This document shows, piece by piece, positions 27,506 to 39,432 of a stretch of DNA of 64,000 bases; the stretch's first letter is position 1; each line of letters starts with the position of its first letter. The stretch is taken from assembly GCA_018292915.2 (NCBI GenBank), contig JACVVK020000440.1, forward strand, positions 403,501 through 467,500. Reading direction: 5' to 3'. A model generated the notes under the pieces. It worked only from the letters and a program-made list of their open reading frames with translations. It was not told where the DNA came from and searched no databases. Position numbers and translations under genes: made by a program. Source of the stretch: Batillaria attramentaria. Taxonomy: Eukaryota; Mollusca; Gastropoda; Batillariidae.

Positions 27506-28370
27506 AGAGTATTATCAACTCAGGATAATCTGAGCCATGAATCACTTCCGCAGGTTAGCAGCAGACGACACATTGTAGCAGACGACGTGTATCAGGCCGA
27601 GGTCCCCACCCTTGTCTCTGCGAGTCTCAGCCCAGAAATTGGTGTGAAGCGGCTTAGCTGCTCATTAGCATATTGTTACATACGAGGTCATGCCCCGGCA
27701 CCTCCCCAGCCCCGGCTAGCGTACAACAGCTTCCAAACCGGCGGGCCTCACCTAAATACCCTCACCGATCGATAGCCTTTCATCTCACGAATCCGATACG
27801 CATCTTTCACCTTTCCAAAAACATCGTCTGGGTCACACCGGGCGATCGACTTTTAAAACGATTTAGGGACAAACATGGCGGTTATGAAAATTGGAGCAAA
27901 CGTCATAAAGATGTACAATATGGATTTGGAAAAATTGGGAGGAAGATGAGCCAAATTACGCTTATCACTATTTCAGGTGAGATTTCCCTAACTTACGATT
28001 CAGAAGTTTCTTACTAGTGGGTTCTAACCGATACAAAAGTGGCAAAAGAAGAGCGAAATGCTCAGGCAAGGGTGTGGGGCCAAGAAAAAGCAGCGCGGAT
28101 ATTTTCTCAACATAACGGTGCAGCGTTTATCGATCCACTGTTTGGATGGTGAAGAGAATGACCGAATATTGGTTAAAATTTTGACAATGATGAACGGCGA
28201 ATTTCTCCTCTTCAGCTCACTCGGTCGGCCTGAAAATGGTATGAAACTGTTGCAGAGAAAAGCTGGGATCACTTACCAATCATAAGTGGGATTTTTTTGC
28301 TCCATGACAGCAGTTCTTTCTTGAAGAAGCGCCTCTCTTGGGCACACCGAGGGTTCCCGCAATCAACCAT
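13891..28370 (-). CDS. E93: E93 / LCOR / Mblk-1-type transcription factor with two Pipsqueak HTH domains (complete, 6 coding exons)
   Basis: Coding exons (minus): 28370-28277, 23924-23856, 23464-23385, 21794-21734, 16953-16713, 15910-13891. They sum to 2565 nt (854 aa) and every junction keeps frame with GT-AG sites. The ATG was chosen because exon 1 matches the vertebrate LCOR/LCORL N-terminus: MVDCGNPRCAQERRFFKKEL then SW. Next come IAGDYAG and an acidic, Cys-containing segment (DDWQPDDSCFYC). HTH_psq 1 spans about residues 195-242 (RAYTEEELEAAIADIRGG). HTH_psq 2 spans about 610-662, with RGEMSVHRAGSYFGVPHSTL then EYKVKER, nearly invariant in insect E93. Between them lie a polyQ run and a SUMO-type site (IKRE). 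The family are nuclear DNA-binding regulators; insect E93 directs ecdysone-driven metamorphosis. The role here is inferred. Identity as the E93/LCOR family is very secure; the symbol is by orthology. Confidence 0.93.
16208..16490 (+). repeat. Copy of dispersed repeat family (E93 intron)
   Basis: It starts ctgggggtgtccgggggcat, continues through agactgaaatctgtgcagat and aggaggaaacacacttt, and ends gtggaagattttaagccctg. These blocks recur in order at 43.08-43.23, 62.33-63.05 and 63.53-63.66 kb. No ORF and no clear terminal inverted repeats were seen, so the class is unknown. Confidence 0.7.
17048..17688. repeat. 26-bp satellite array, about 24 copies, inside E93 intron
   Basis: The unit tgaatgctcccacaatgaat + gctcag repeats almost without change. 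The second copy lacks part of the unit, and the last copy diverges into tgcactgcc before a poly-C stretch. Each unit contains two tgaatgctc half-repeats, so the 26-mer probably arose by doubling a shorter motif. The array lies just upstream of the 16953-16713 exon on the transcribed strand. Confidence 0.95.
17862..18524. repeat. 67-bp satellite array, about 10 copies, inside E93 intron
   Basis: The unit runs from gaccctttgtgactcacact through gcgctatatgtaacagtatc and acatgacgtgcaatgcctga to gacccga. Copy starts at 17862, 17929 and 17996 give a period of 67. One copy is a base short. Later copies change cccga to cccaa. Each unit carries an ACGTG core. Confidence 0.95.
18720..18850 (+). repeat. 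Possible tRNA-derived SINE fragment
   Basis: Contains a B-box-like ggttcaaatacc downstream of a tRNA-like segment (gactaagcggcgaaaggc). No full A box, tail or duplication was confirmed. Confidence 0.3.
21241..21333. repeat. Two poly-C tracts (21241-21259, 21316-21333)
   Basis: Runs of about 19 and 18 C lie 57 bases apart, each preceded by a similar phrase (ctgggtgctggaatgtgacc and ctgggtgttgaaacatgatt). The pair therefore looks like a diverged local duplication. Confidence 0.75.
22776..22893. repeat. Poly-G tracts (to about 22788 and 22871-22893) flanking a short duplication
   Basis: Two G tracts enclose two copies of aaggggtgcagtgtgggtac (near 22803 and 22838). Confidence 0.75.
24876..24909. 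repeat. (AC)n microsatellite
   Basis: About 17 uninterrupted AC units in the first intron of the E93-type gene. Confidence 0.9.
26209..26300. mobile_element. 92-bp piggyBac-like fold-back MITE with TTAA ends
   Basis: TTAA (26209-26212) is followed by CCCTGGT, and the other end reads ACCAGGG before TTAA (26297-26300). TTAA-CCC...GGG-TTAA is the classic piggyBac end structure. Inner segments ctatgctgag and ttctcagcac add to the palindrome and resemble the 10081-10288 element. Confidence 0.65.
27471..27502. repeat. (AC)n microsatellite
   Basis: About 15 AC units just before a CpG-richer block in E93 intron 1. Confidence 0.9.
27530..27990. promoter_or_regulatory. CpG-rich, repeat-poor block with YY1-like site; possible alternative promoter or enhancer
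   Basis: Compared with its surroundings, this block in E93 intron 1 is rich in CG dinucleotides (for example cggcgggcctcacc, ccgatcgatag) and lacks simple repeats. AAACATGGCGGT at 27871-27882 matches the YY1 core. ORFs on both strands here have no recognisable homology. A role as an alternative E93 promoter is inference. Confidence 0.3.
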
Positions 28371-28482
28371 GTTGACCGTGCGCTGCTGCTTACGTCACTG
28401 TTCTACGACCGCAATTCTCGTGACGTAGAACGCACAGGTGAGACGATTTGGCAGAACGACGGGTGACAGCTGTCTGCTACAG
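28371..28482. promoter_or_regulatory. Divergent promoter between E93-type gene (minus) and MORN4 (plus)
   Basis: The E93 ATG (28370, minus) and a likely non-coding first exon of MORN4, ending ctacag|gtgagc at 28482, are about 112 bases apart. Two oppositely facing CRE-like sites occur, TTACGTCA (28390-28397) and TGACGTAG (28421-28428). They sit in a larger inverted arrangement (gttctacg ... cgtagaac). No TATA box is visible. Confidence 0.5.
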
Positions 28483-28779
28483 GTGAGCTTGGAATCTGCT
28501 GTGCGTACTCGTATGCGGGATCGATAAGAGGACTACGCGGTATCACCCCTTTGTGTTTTCATTGTGAGGAAGCAGAAGCCGAGGTTCCTCTTTCGAGAAA
28601 TAAACCAGAAGAACTTCTTTCTTCAGTGCGCTTGCCTTTTCAGTCTATTTGCTTCCGTGTTGACATTCGTGACACGCTTTAGATGGGGTTTAGGGTTCAC
28701 AAGAAATCTTTCTGCGATTCTTCCATGAATGTCACAAGACATTTGCAAACATTTCGCGTTTTTGTACAGTGTACTACGT

Positions 28780-28780
<1 letters not shown>

Positions 28781-28834
<54 letters not shown>

Positions 28835-28847
28835 CGTGTGTGTGTGT

Positions 28848-28915
<68 letters not shown>

Positions 28916-28941
28916 ATGTGTGAGTGTGTGTGTGTGTGTGT
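28781..28941. repeat. (GT)n microsatellite, about 160 bp
   Basis: Nearly pure GT/TG interrupted by gccgtg, tatg, gcatg and gagtg. It lies in the inferred 5' intron of MORN4, about 300 bases downstream of the divergent promoter. Confidence 0.95.
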
Positions 28942-29404
28942 TGGATAACAAACACACGTAAGCAAGAGTAAGGAAAAGTTTTAGAATATGAACCTGAAAA
29001 ATCAGCCTAGATGCATCAGACTGAAATGTGTAACTTGATGAGTCACAGTCAAGGCTAATCAGTGAAGAAAGTTTGTTTTTTACAAACATACATAGTTACA
29101 GCAATGGTAGGAATGGGCATGCACTGGAAACAGACCATATGAAATAATTGACTGTTACCTGCAACTTTTTGTGGCTAGTTGACCATCGAAATGTTTCAGA
29201 CTGTATGCCTTCATTGTGAACTTCTTTTTATGTCTCATGATTTTCTTGGCTCTAGGAAGGACCTTTACTTTGGCAGTGGGAGTGATCGAGTTTTTGATTT
29301 CTTTTTTAATCATTCTGTTACTTGCTCGTTTATTCATGTTATTATTATTCTTATTTTTGGGGGGGTTCTGTTTTCTTTGTCCACCACAGCCCCGGCACAC
29401 CACC

Positions 29405-30963
<1,559 letters not shown>

Positions 30964-31505
30964 GGAGAGAGGACTGTGGCTTGCTGGCCCAGCCTATTCT
31001 TGAACTCATCAGAACTCAGTATAGACCTTCAAGCAGGCCCCTGGTTACTGTTGCTATGGTCTACAAGTGGCTTGCCCAGAAGCGTGTTGGGTAACATGTT
31101 GACAACGCACATTCCACATCATGGCCTGTATGGGCTGGCAGTGTACACACATGCAGCTGGTGTGTGTGTTGCTATGTGAAAGCTTGTGGGACATTCAAAG
31201 CATAGCCAACATGAACTATTTTCTCATTGGTGAAAGAGGCTTGCTCTTGGTCTAGAGGAATAATCAGTATTGCAAAACATGTGGTCACAAGTCATGACAT
31301 AATAATGGATGGATACAGTTTTTTTTTCTGTTTTTTTTTTTTTTGGAGTACCAAGTTTTAACACGTACTTACATGATATATGTGTCATACTGGTTGAAGT
31401 ATTTCAGTCTTGTCTTCCATGGTGTATTCAGGGTTTTACTGGTACATGTTTATCTGTCATCAGTCACTGTGATTTGTCAGATCTAATGACTAATCTTGTA
31501 ACAGC

Positions 31506-31511
31506 AATAAA
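31506..31511 (+). terminator. Candidate MORN4 polyadenylation signal
   Basis: AATAAA in acagcaataaatgg, about 540 bases after the MORN4 stop. A weaker ATTAAA follows at about 31627. Confidence 0.4.
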
Positions 31512-31639
31512 TGGTATGAATACGCAATAGTATTCTCAGAGAGTAATGATGAAGTCTGCAAGCTATTGGTATAGTGTGATATGATTTTCAACGGTAACTT
31601 CATATTGAGTTGCTTTCGTATACCTATTAAAGAGATGAA

Positions 31640-32747
31640 GCTGATTCTAGCCTATTGACCTATTTTAATTTGATAGTCGGGGTCCTCAGTTTTTACATTT
31701 CTTCTCAGCAGATGTGGAATTTTCAGTCAAAAAGCGAGACTAAAAAATGTGCAGTTCCAAAATTAGCCTAAAATGTACCTCCAAAAAGCAAATAAAAGCG
31801 ACATAAAAGGGACAGAAACCACTTTCACAAAGGACGGCACGGGGCAAAGTTTTGTCTTTCGCCTTCCTCAGGACACAAACAAATGGGACATAACTTCAAC
31901 AAACAAACAAAAGGTAACTCTGCAGACGTACTGACATACACGACGCGGGGGGGGGGGGAAACAAAAACGGTGGGCGAGAAAAGGACCAGAAAACAATAGT
32001 AAAAATATCACAACACCCATCCTTTGGTGACAGAAGACTATGGACTGTGTGTGAAAAAAAGTGGGGCAGAAAAGAATAGTAAAAATAGCAGACATCACAA
32101 CACCCATCCTTTGGTGACACAAGACCATGGGCTGTGTGTGAAAAAAGTTCAGAGGGTTATGTTACGGCTTTTCGTTCAAACCACCCGGGGCCTGGCTTCC
32201 CAGGCGCTGAATAATATGCGACTCCATATCACGTCTGTCTGTGGCGTCACCGTGCTTAAGCCACAGGTCAGTTACTGTCAAATTTAAGATGGAGTGGCCT
32301 GCAGAGTTGAAATGCACGGCAACGGATTTTATTCTGTTGTGTTTTGTTCGCTTTTATTTGCTTAACTTAACCACTTCACAGTCATTACCGTTGCCTCCAA
32401 AAAGCTCATAGCGACAAAGATAAAACTTTCATTAGACATAAAAAAACCCAGTGACGTCAGTGAATGGTGTCTTTAAAATGGACCTTCAGGTTTGCAAAAA
32501 AGCATTGAAAGTGTTTTGGTTGTTTCACTTACACCTAGATGAAATGGAAGACATGAGAATATGCATATGAAGATGTCTCCATAGAAAATAATCACAGAAA
32601 TTTGTTGGCAACTGCAGTGCCGACTGCTCTACATACAGTAACCCATGTACACATTGTGACATGCAAAACTCTCTCTTTCTCACACACACATACACACACA
32701 CAAGGGAGCCAAAAAGCGCATTCAATGCAACTGCTGTAAAAAATACT
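31640..32747. other. Intergenic stretch between convergent MORN4 and PAIP2
   Basis: No coding exon recognised. It contains an 80-85-bp tandem duplication (31982-32148) and a 15-bp inverted pair, agcaaataaaagcga (about 31787) and cgcttttatttgct (about 32350), possibly the ends of a degraded element. Confidence 0.5.
31982..32148. repeat. Tandem duplication of about 80-85 bp, 2 copies
   Basis: Both copies share aatagtaaaaat, then cacaacacccatcctttggt and gactgtgtgtgaaaaaa in the same order, with about 90% identity by eye. Confidence 0.8.
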
Positions 32748-32753
32748 TTTATT
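32748..32753 (-). terminator. Candidate PAIP2 polyadenylation signal
   Basis: Minus-strand AATAAA (in gttcaataaaag), about 2.3 kb downstream of the PAIP2 stop. Only candidate status can be given, as nearer A-rich sites exist. Confidence 0.35.
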
Positions 32754-35096
32754 GAACACTCTTTTCCTCATACAACACTTCAACAGTCAGAACATAACCT
32801 TTACTCAACAGTCATACAATTCTACCAATAAAAAAACAACTCAGCCTTCGGAGGACCATCAAACTGCTTCATACTCAAACAATGAGGTCTTAGCCTCAAC
32901 ACAAAAAAATAACCAGGCAACCAAAACCCAAACACAGCGGTCTATGACCCAAACGGCTAATGACTGAAAATGTGAACTTTGTGAATGATGTACCACTTGT
33001 CAGCAGCAAAATGTTTAATACATGTACACAGTCAAACCGGCACCTTTTTTTTTCATGCACAAACACACAAAGCTAAATCAAACTGTTATGAAAATAAAAC
33101 CCAACACACCAAGACAGTTAAAACATGAGAAAAAATCAAAACTGTCAATCAGACAGTACATGAGACAGCCTCACCAGGAAGTTGTTAGCAAGAGAAAGTT
33201 ACTTAGCAAGTTTATTCCAGTAAATTTCTTCTGTCAATACTACACAGCAACATAACTTTTCACTCTAAAATTTGTTAAATTTTTGAAAAACAGGTATGGA
33301 TGGGTGATGCTGAATTGCAGCCACACTCCTCCCGTGGGGGAAGCAACTCTTCCCCCGGGGAAGCAACCAGAATTTCCCAAAACAGGTGAGGTACTTCAAA
33401 AAAAAAAAAACACACACACAAAAAAAAAAAAAATACACACACACAGAAGAAAAAAAGTTAATTGGGTTGGTGAAATGTGGAAATTCTATTCAAATGAGAA
33501 GACCTAGGCCAGAAGATGTGAGTACTGTTGTAATGAAGTCTACCAATGAAACCACACTTGCCTAGCAATGACCGTGAAGTCATTAACAATCACACAGCAA
33601 CTTGTTTGGCATTAGTTTTAAAGCTTCTTTTCCCCAGTAAAGCGCACCTAACAAGAATGAGATGAGAATGCAAACATCCCGAACCATTCTGTACAACTGG
33701 CAATAATGCCGGAAACATGAACGCCACTCACTCATCAATCTGAAACAAACTGTCGCATCACAAGATAAATCACACACCTGACATGAAACCAAAGTGAATT
33801 TGAGGTTACTGGGAAGAAGGAATGAACGGACTGGCCGACACGAAAACATACGGAATGATAATGCTTATCAAAAATGAAGTACGACAATCTCTGTGTGCAT
33901 CCCCAAAAGGAATGGTGTTCAATGGACTATGGAGGGTTGCGATAAGCACAATCAATCATGTACATCCACACAATCAATCGTCAGCTTGTTACACTTCCAT
34001 GCTACATTCACCTTCATTGTACTGGCTGGGTAGGCAATTTGGACAGTCTGTTGAAAGTGCAAAAAGTCAAATGCATTAGTCTCACAAATACTCAGGGTTT
34101 CTCAGTTTTCCACTCGGGTAACCAATGAAAAAGACTGAAAAATCAGCATAGAGGCTACAGCATTACATTATACCGTACTGATCCTAACTTTTTGTTTCTT
34201 CTTACTTTTTTTTTTTTAGGAGGGGAGTGGGGGGAGCTGGTTACTTTTCAATCAGCCACCAAAATTTTGTTTTAAGCTTTTAAGCAGACTAGTTAAATAA
34301 TAAGGCCACCTGAAAATAATGCCCAATAATCAGAAAAATTAAAATGGCTAAAACTTTGCCTGTCCAGCAATCATTTCATTAAAATTTGTGAAGGTCGAAG
34401 TAGTCTTTCAGGGGAGGTAATGCAAAAACTTCCCTTTCCACCAGGATTGTTTTGGTTTCTCTGTGGTCACGGAGAGAAGGAAGAAAATACTGATGCACAA
34501 TTAAAAAGACAAGGGTACCGTGATCAAAATGTTAAAGTTTTCACTAGTTAACACTTTTCACACATTTCATGACCTCTGACACAGGTGATTGAAGCAGTAT
34601 TGTGGCTACCACCCTGGTACACATGGTGTTCCGTTAGAGGTGGTCAGTCATCAAAATAAACTGCTTTTTCTTTTCTTTTTTTTCGCTCCTTGTTTTTTTT
34701 TTTTTTTTACCAAACCTTCAAATTGAAGACTTTCTGGTGTAAAAAGTGGTGGAAAAGGTCAATATGGTAGTTCAAAACTTTTTTTTAAATCAAGAAATGA
34801 AGCACTGACCGACCCTCAAGAGGTTCCCCCCCCCCTTTTTTTTTCTCTCTCTCGCTCTCTCTCTCTCTTCCTTCTAGCACAGACCTGGCACTGGTACAAA
34901 ACAAAAGACAAAAGCACACATTTAATATCAAATGTTTATATTACCTGAATCTGATACCGAAGCATGCTATACCATACCCCTTCCCAGCTCCCCCCCCCTC
35001 CCCAAAAGTGAGCAAAAGGAAAAACAACATCTTGGAGAAGACTGATGGCTGTCTGGCAGTTATGGTGCAAGCTGTCCACATGTCACATTAGCTGCC
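32754..35096 (-). other. Probable PAIP2 3' UTR / 3' flank
   Basis: No coding exon recognised. T-rich and pyrimidine tracts are seen on the plus strand (34206-34218, 34676-34710, 34827-34868), including a C9-T9 junction and a (CT)n stretch. Confidence 0.4.
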
Positions 35097-36219
35097 CTAT
35101 TTCACACTCTTCACTGCAGCAGGAACAAACTCGGGTGCCTCTGGATTCAATCTGGATGACTGTAACAACTGAAACACACAGACCCAAACACACCTTATAC
35201 AAACCGCTGACTGGCTAAAACTTATTTGGTGCAACATCTGTAACTTTACCTAGTGTGACACAAACAAAACAACATATTTATCTTGTGTGACCTGAATAAT
35301 TGAAATATCTATATCACTAGCAATTAATCAAAATGAAATGCATGCTCATGATCAATTAAGACAACACAAATGACACACATTCTACCAGCCGCAAGGGACA
35401 CATAGCACCACTACAGACACAGTGTCAGAGAACCCACCTCCTCCCCTTTGCAGTCAAAAGACATGGGGCCGTCTGACGGTGGTACCCATGATGTAACGGA
35501 GATTGTCGAGTAGGACTGGGCAACAGGGTGCTGACTGAAGTACCAGTGAAGCTCCTCCTCCGCTAGCATATCTTCAAAACATGCCTCTATAAACGCCTGT
35601 TCCCACAACTCTTCCTCTACCTGCAAATGATCACCATCTCATCACTCTGTGCACTGAAGCGTCTGTAAAGCATGCACTGATTGCACCTTTCTGCTCTACA
35701 GTACTCAAAACTGGCAGTAAGACCCCCCCCCCCCCCCCCCCCCCTTTGTTTGTGAGGCGCTTGGAGCTTCCCAAAGGATAAGTGCCATAAAATCGTCATC
35801 CTTAACGTTATTATGTAATTGCAAAGAATAGTCCAAATTTTGATCGATGTCCGACAGAGCACTTAATCCCTGATGACTTGACCATTCACAAACGTTCCCA
35901 GAATCACAACAATGCTCCACTGTTATGCAGTTCTTATAAATTTCAAAGCACTTAAACAATGTCAGCTGTGAAGTGTTTTATCCTTATCTGGTTTACTGCT
36001 GGTTAAAAATATATATGAGATTCTACATGGGTCACTTACAATGTGTCAAGTGCTAAAAAACTTGTGGAACAGCTCAGCACAAACCTGTCTGTCAAATTCT
36101 TCAAGTTCCTCTGCCATCCACATGTACTCAGAAAAGTCCACCTCTTGTGGAGGAGGCGTGGGTGGCTGGCCTTCACTCCTCTCGTCTTCAAGTAATGATG
36201 GTGGTGTCCGCATGTTCAT
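35097..36219 (-). CDS. PAIP2: Poly(A)-binding-protein-interacting protein 2 (PAIP2), 3 coding exons
   Basis: Exons (minus) 36219-36085, 35620-35438 and 35168-35097 give 390 nt (129 aa; human PAIP2 is 127). All junctions are GT-AG in phase 0. The N-terminal half carries EVDFSEYMWMAEELEEFDRQ, then VEEELWEQAFIEACFEDMLA and EEELHWYF, which is the acidic PAM1 region. The C-terminus, SRLNPEAPEFVPAA, is a PAM2 motif that docks on the PABC/MLLE domain of poly(A)-binding protein. The family displaces PABP from poly(A) and eIF4G, repressing translation. The start follows an acceptor at 36247. A distal 5' UTR exon probably ends at 38117 (ggc|gtaagt). Confidence 0.95.
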
Positions 36220-36323
36220 TCTTTCTAAACACTTACAACGAACACCTGAAACCCATCATTGTGAGAAAGACATCAGTCACTAGCTGACAGCCTTGCAAAC
36301 AGTTTCCTTGTCTTCGCTCGACC

Positions 36324-36461
36324 AGCTCAAACCCAACTCTAACTACAGCTCAAACCCAACTCTAACTACAGCTCAAACCCAACTCTAACTACAGCTCAAA
36401 CCCAACTCTAACTACAGCTCAAACCCAACTCTAACTACAGCTCAAACCCAACTCTAACTAC
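36324..36461. repeat. 23-bp minisatellite, 6 copies
   Basis: Unit agctcaaacccaactctaac + tac, essentially identical in all copies, in the 5' intron of PAIP2 beside a MITE. Confidence 0.95.
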
Positions 36462-36473
36462 ATCTTTTACTCA

Positions 36474-37260
36474 TGCTCAGTTGGTATAGTTCGCCCATTA
36501 GTAGGGGGATAAATGTGTAACAGTCAAGCGCAGGGGGGTGGGGTGAGGGGCTAAATGTACACCAGTCGTCCACTCGGAGGGGTGATTGTATACCCGCTGC
36601 ACGAGTCAGGGTGTGATTGTATACTAGGACTGGGTCTCGGGTGGTGAAGTCATGTGACCACGGAATCCATTAAACGACTTTGATTTAAGTGACTGATTAT
36701 GAGAATATGGCCATAAGATGATTGAAATTTATAAGCATTAAGTTTAATATCTGTTTTGATTGGGACAGTTTTATTTTTTATCACGCTATTCGTTGTCGAG
36801 CACGATATCTCAGAATAGTGAGCGACTATTGTATGGCTGCCGCAGCGGCATCATTTTCAACTGGACGATATCTGATAAAAACGCATGATGCTCTTTTTCA
36901 ATTTCAACTAGGTCTTTTCCAAGCACTCTCCTTCTCGTTCTCAACAGGTTCAGTGGCTATTCGGATGGTATCTAGTCTTCAAATACTTGATCAATTCGCC
37001 CTTGGGCACTTCTACCCCCAATTTTCCACTATTTTACTCAACTGGAATTGTAGGAAATGCGTCAGTTGCTGAACACAGCACAGGAATCTGAGAGTTCGCC
37101 AGTCCGGCTGTTGCTATACAATCGCATCTGCACATGCGCAGCAGGGATACAATCGCCCCTCCCAGTGTACGACTGGTACACATTTGCCCCCCTTGTACAT
37201 GACTGGTATGCATTTGCCCCCCCCCCCCCCCCCCTAACAGGCAAACTATACCAGCTGAGC
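36474..37260. mobile_element. hAT-like MITE, copy 1 (787 bp), with 8-bp target duplication TTTACTCA
   Basis: The ends are tgctcagttggtatagtt on the left and aactataccagctgagc on the right (imperfect terminal inverted repeats of about 25-30 bp, continuing as cgcccattag / ctaacaggc). The element is flanked by TTTACTCA at 36466-36473 and 37261-37268. An 8-bp duplication is characteristic of hAT transposons. Subterminal repeats around gtacgactggtacacatttg occur near the right end. No transposase ORF. A second copy lies at 43774-44202. Confidence 0.85.
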
Positions 37261-37625
37261 TTTACTCACATATTCCACTACATGACTGAAGAAGTACTAA
37301 TAATGTTTATCACGCAATATTGAAGTCTTACAGTCGTTCACTCCAATCACAGAAATTGTCCTATATCATATATAATTCTACAGGTCACATAGTACACACC
37401 AACTTTCTAATAAGGAACTCGTATGAACAAAATGACTGATACAGTTCTTCATGCATTTGGGATTTTGTCTGACCAGCTGTAAACCACTGAAAAGGTTCCA
37501 TGCATGACTACAGCTTATGTCCTAATACTGTACAAGGTGGCACTTACTTATACCCAGGTGAGACACAAGACAGGGTTAAATGCTACTGTCAGTTATCATA
37601 GTGCATATTAAACATTCAAAGAAGC

Positions 37626-37672
<47 letters not shown>
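37626..37672. repeat. (CG)n-(TG)n compound microsatellite
   Basis: About 8 CG units are followed by about 14 TG units. Alternating purine-pyrimidine DNA of this kind can form Z-DNA. Confidence 0.9.
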
Positions 37673-37673
<1 letters not shown>

Positions 37674-38116
37674 TAGTAGTAGTATGTGTATAGATCTCTC
37701 TCTATATAATTATATATTGTGATACATACACATCTACTATGACACCGTCTACAACCTATACGGGACAGGGTCATGCAACCAATTTCAATGCAGTTATTTT
37801 CACTACTGAATTTTACCCTCTAGGGTGTGTGTGATAATGTACGAGAGGGGGGGGGGGGGGTGTTGAAGAAACGACAACTGTGAGCCTTCCGTAATTCTTC
37901 AACAAGTTGCTAAAGAAAACGATCAGAGTGGCGGCTTAACCGCCCCATTGTGCTTATTATCTAATGCATTCACTTCTTTAACTCCAAAAGAATAATACAA
38001 GTAACAAAATAACTCAGCGCTCACCGCTAGACCAAACGAATTCACCTTTCAGCTCACCCTTCGGTTTTGACAGTCTGCAATATTTGTAAACAACCGTTTA
38101 ACTGCGATATACTTAC

Positions 38117-38440
38117 GCCGTATAAAACAAATCTGCAGTCTTCGTGTAATTGTCACCAAGTACGCTTAGAAACTCAAAATAATTTGTAACAGCTTTTGAA
38201 CCTTTTATTACTGTTCCATGATGAGATACACAGTCACGATATTTGATACTGATTTTATCGGCAGCTGACAGTGGCGCATAAATATCTTGGCCTGCCGCCT
38301 GGAACTACTTTGCTGTCTTTGTTGCTGACGCGCGCACGGGAAACCTTGACCTCTTGGATGAACGGATTCTTGGTGGCTCAGTGGTGATTGTCGGTAGTTC
38401 GGGGTAATCGTCGGTAATTCATTCAAGTAATACTTTGTCT
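38117..38440 (-). promoter_or_regulatory. Probable PAIP2 5' UTR exon and promoter region
   Basis: A donor (ggc|gtaagt) sits at 38117/38116 on the minus strand, and the preceding region is CpG-richer (tgacgcgcgcacggg) than the flanks. The exon's 5' end is not defined. No TATA box is evident. Confidence 0.3.
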
Positions 38441-39009
38441 GCATAGCAGAAAATTGTACGTGGTATAATTTTCGTTATCGATGCTGGTATTTTGGGTTTT
38501 TTTGGTTGCCTCTTTTTGTGTTAGGTTGTGTGTGTGGTTTCAGTCAGTTGTCACACAAGTTCATGGGGGGGGGGGGGGGGGGAGTCCTATTCAGTCCTTT
38601 TTTCCTTTTGCTTCTGTGGGCAGTCTGTTTCTTCATGTCCTTGCATCAGTTGAATCGGCTTTACTTCGACTGAACTGCTAACAAATGTGCTTCACCGAAG
38701 TACACTGACTAAAGGTACACATACTGAATGGTCAGTATTCCGATTTCGGCAGTTCCCAAAGCTCTCACTCTCACACAGGCACAGTAACAAACACAAGAAT
38801 ACCTTTTTTTCCTCCTTTTTATTAAAAAAAAAAAAAAAAGGAGATTTTTCCACGTGTGGTAGCCAAATAGAACACAAAAGCACAAAAAGAACAGCGAGAA
38901 GGATTACATGTTTGACATGATGAGTTTGCACAATGTGAACAAAGCAAGAAATGTCTGTACATGTACCATGGTCAGCACAGAGGAGAAGAAAGACTGCAAG
39001 AAACGTCTA

Positions 39010-39432
39010 TCAGGGTTTGCCAAATACAGTGTGTATGTGTGACATTATAAGATAAATGCTGCCACCTTAATAGACTAGACTCACACTAGTTGGTGTACTT
39101 TGTTTGTTTTTTTTCTCTCATATCTGTTTTCATCAAGAGGCCATTCCTGTAACTGGCTCCCTATTTTTGTCATGCAAAACACAACCCAACAAATACCATT
39201 ATAATAGAAACACAACCCTGTGGTGTTTCTTTTTTTACAATTTCTTAGAAATGGCTAAAAAAATAAAAGGTCCTTAGAATACTTTTCTTTTGGACTAATA
39301 TGTTTGTTTGGTTATTCTTTTTTTTTTAATTTATAAATTATATTTGAAAAGTTAAATACAGTGCAGGGAAGATTACACCATTAAAAGGGTCGTTTTTTTT
39401 ATTGTTGTTTTTTTAGGTTTGGCAAACCCTGA
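39010..39432. mobile_element. MITE of 423 bp with 15-bp perfect terminal inverted repeats
   Basis: TCAGGGTTTGCCAAA at 39010-39024 is the exact reverse complement of TTTGGCAAACCCTGA at 39418-39432. The interior is A/T-rich and non-coding. Target duplication is unclear (left gtcta, right ctctt). It lies in the 3' flank of the kinase gene. Confidence 0.75.

Noticed and set aside
28623..28965. Cys/Val- and His/Thr-repeat ORFs
   Set aside because: Pure consequence of the (GT)n microsatellite read in different frames.
31787..32363. Possible transposon bounded by agcaaataaaagcga and its complement
   Set aside because: Only about 15 A/T-rich bases match, with no duplication; could be chance.
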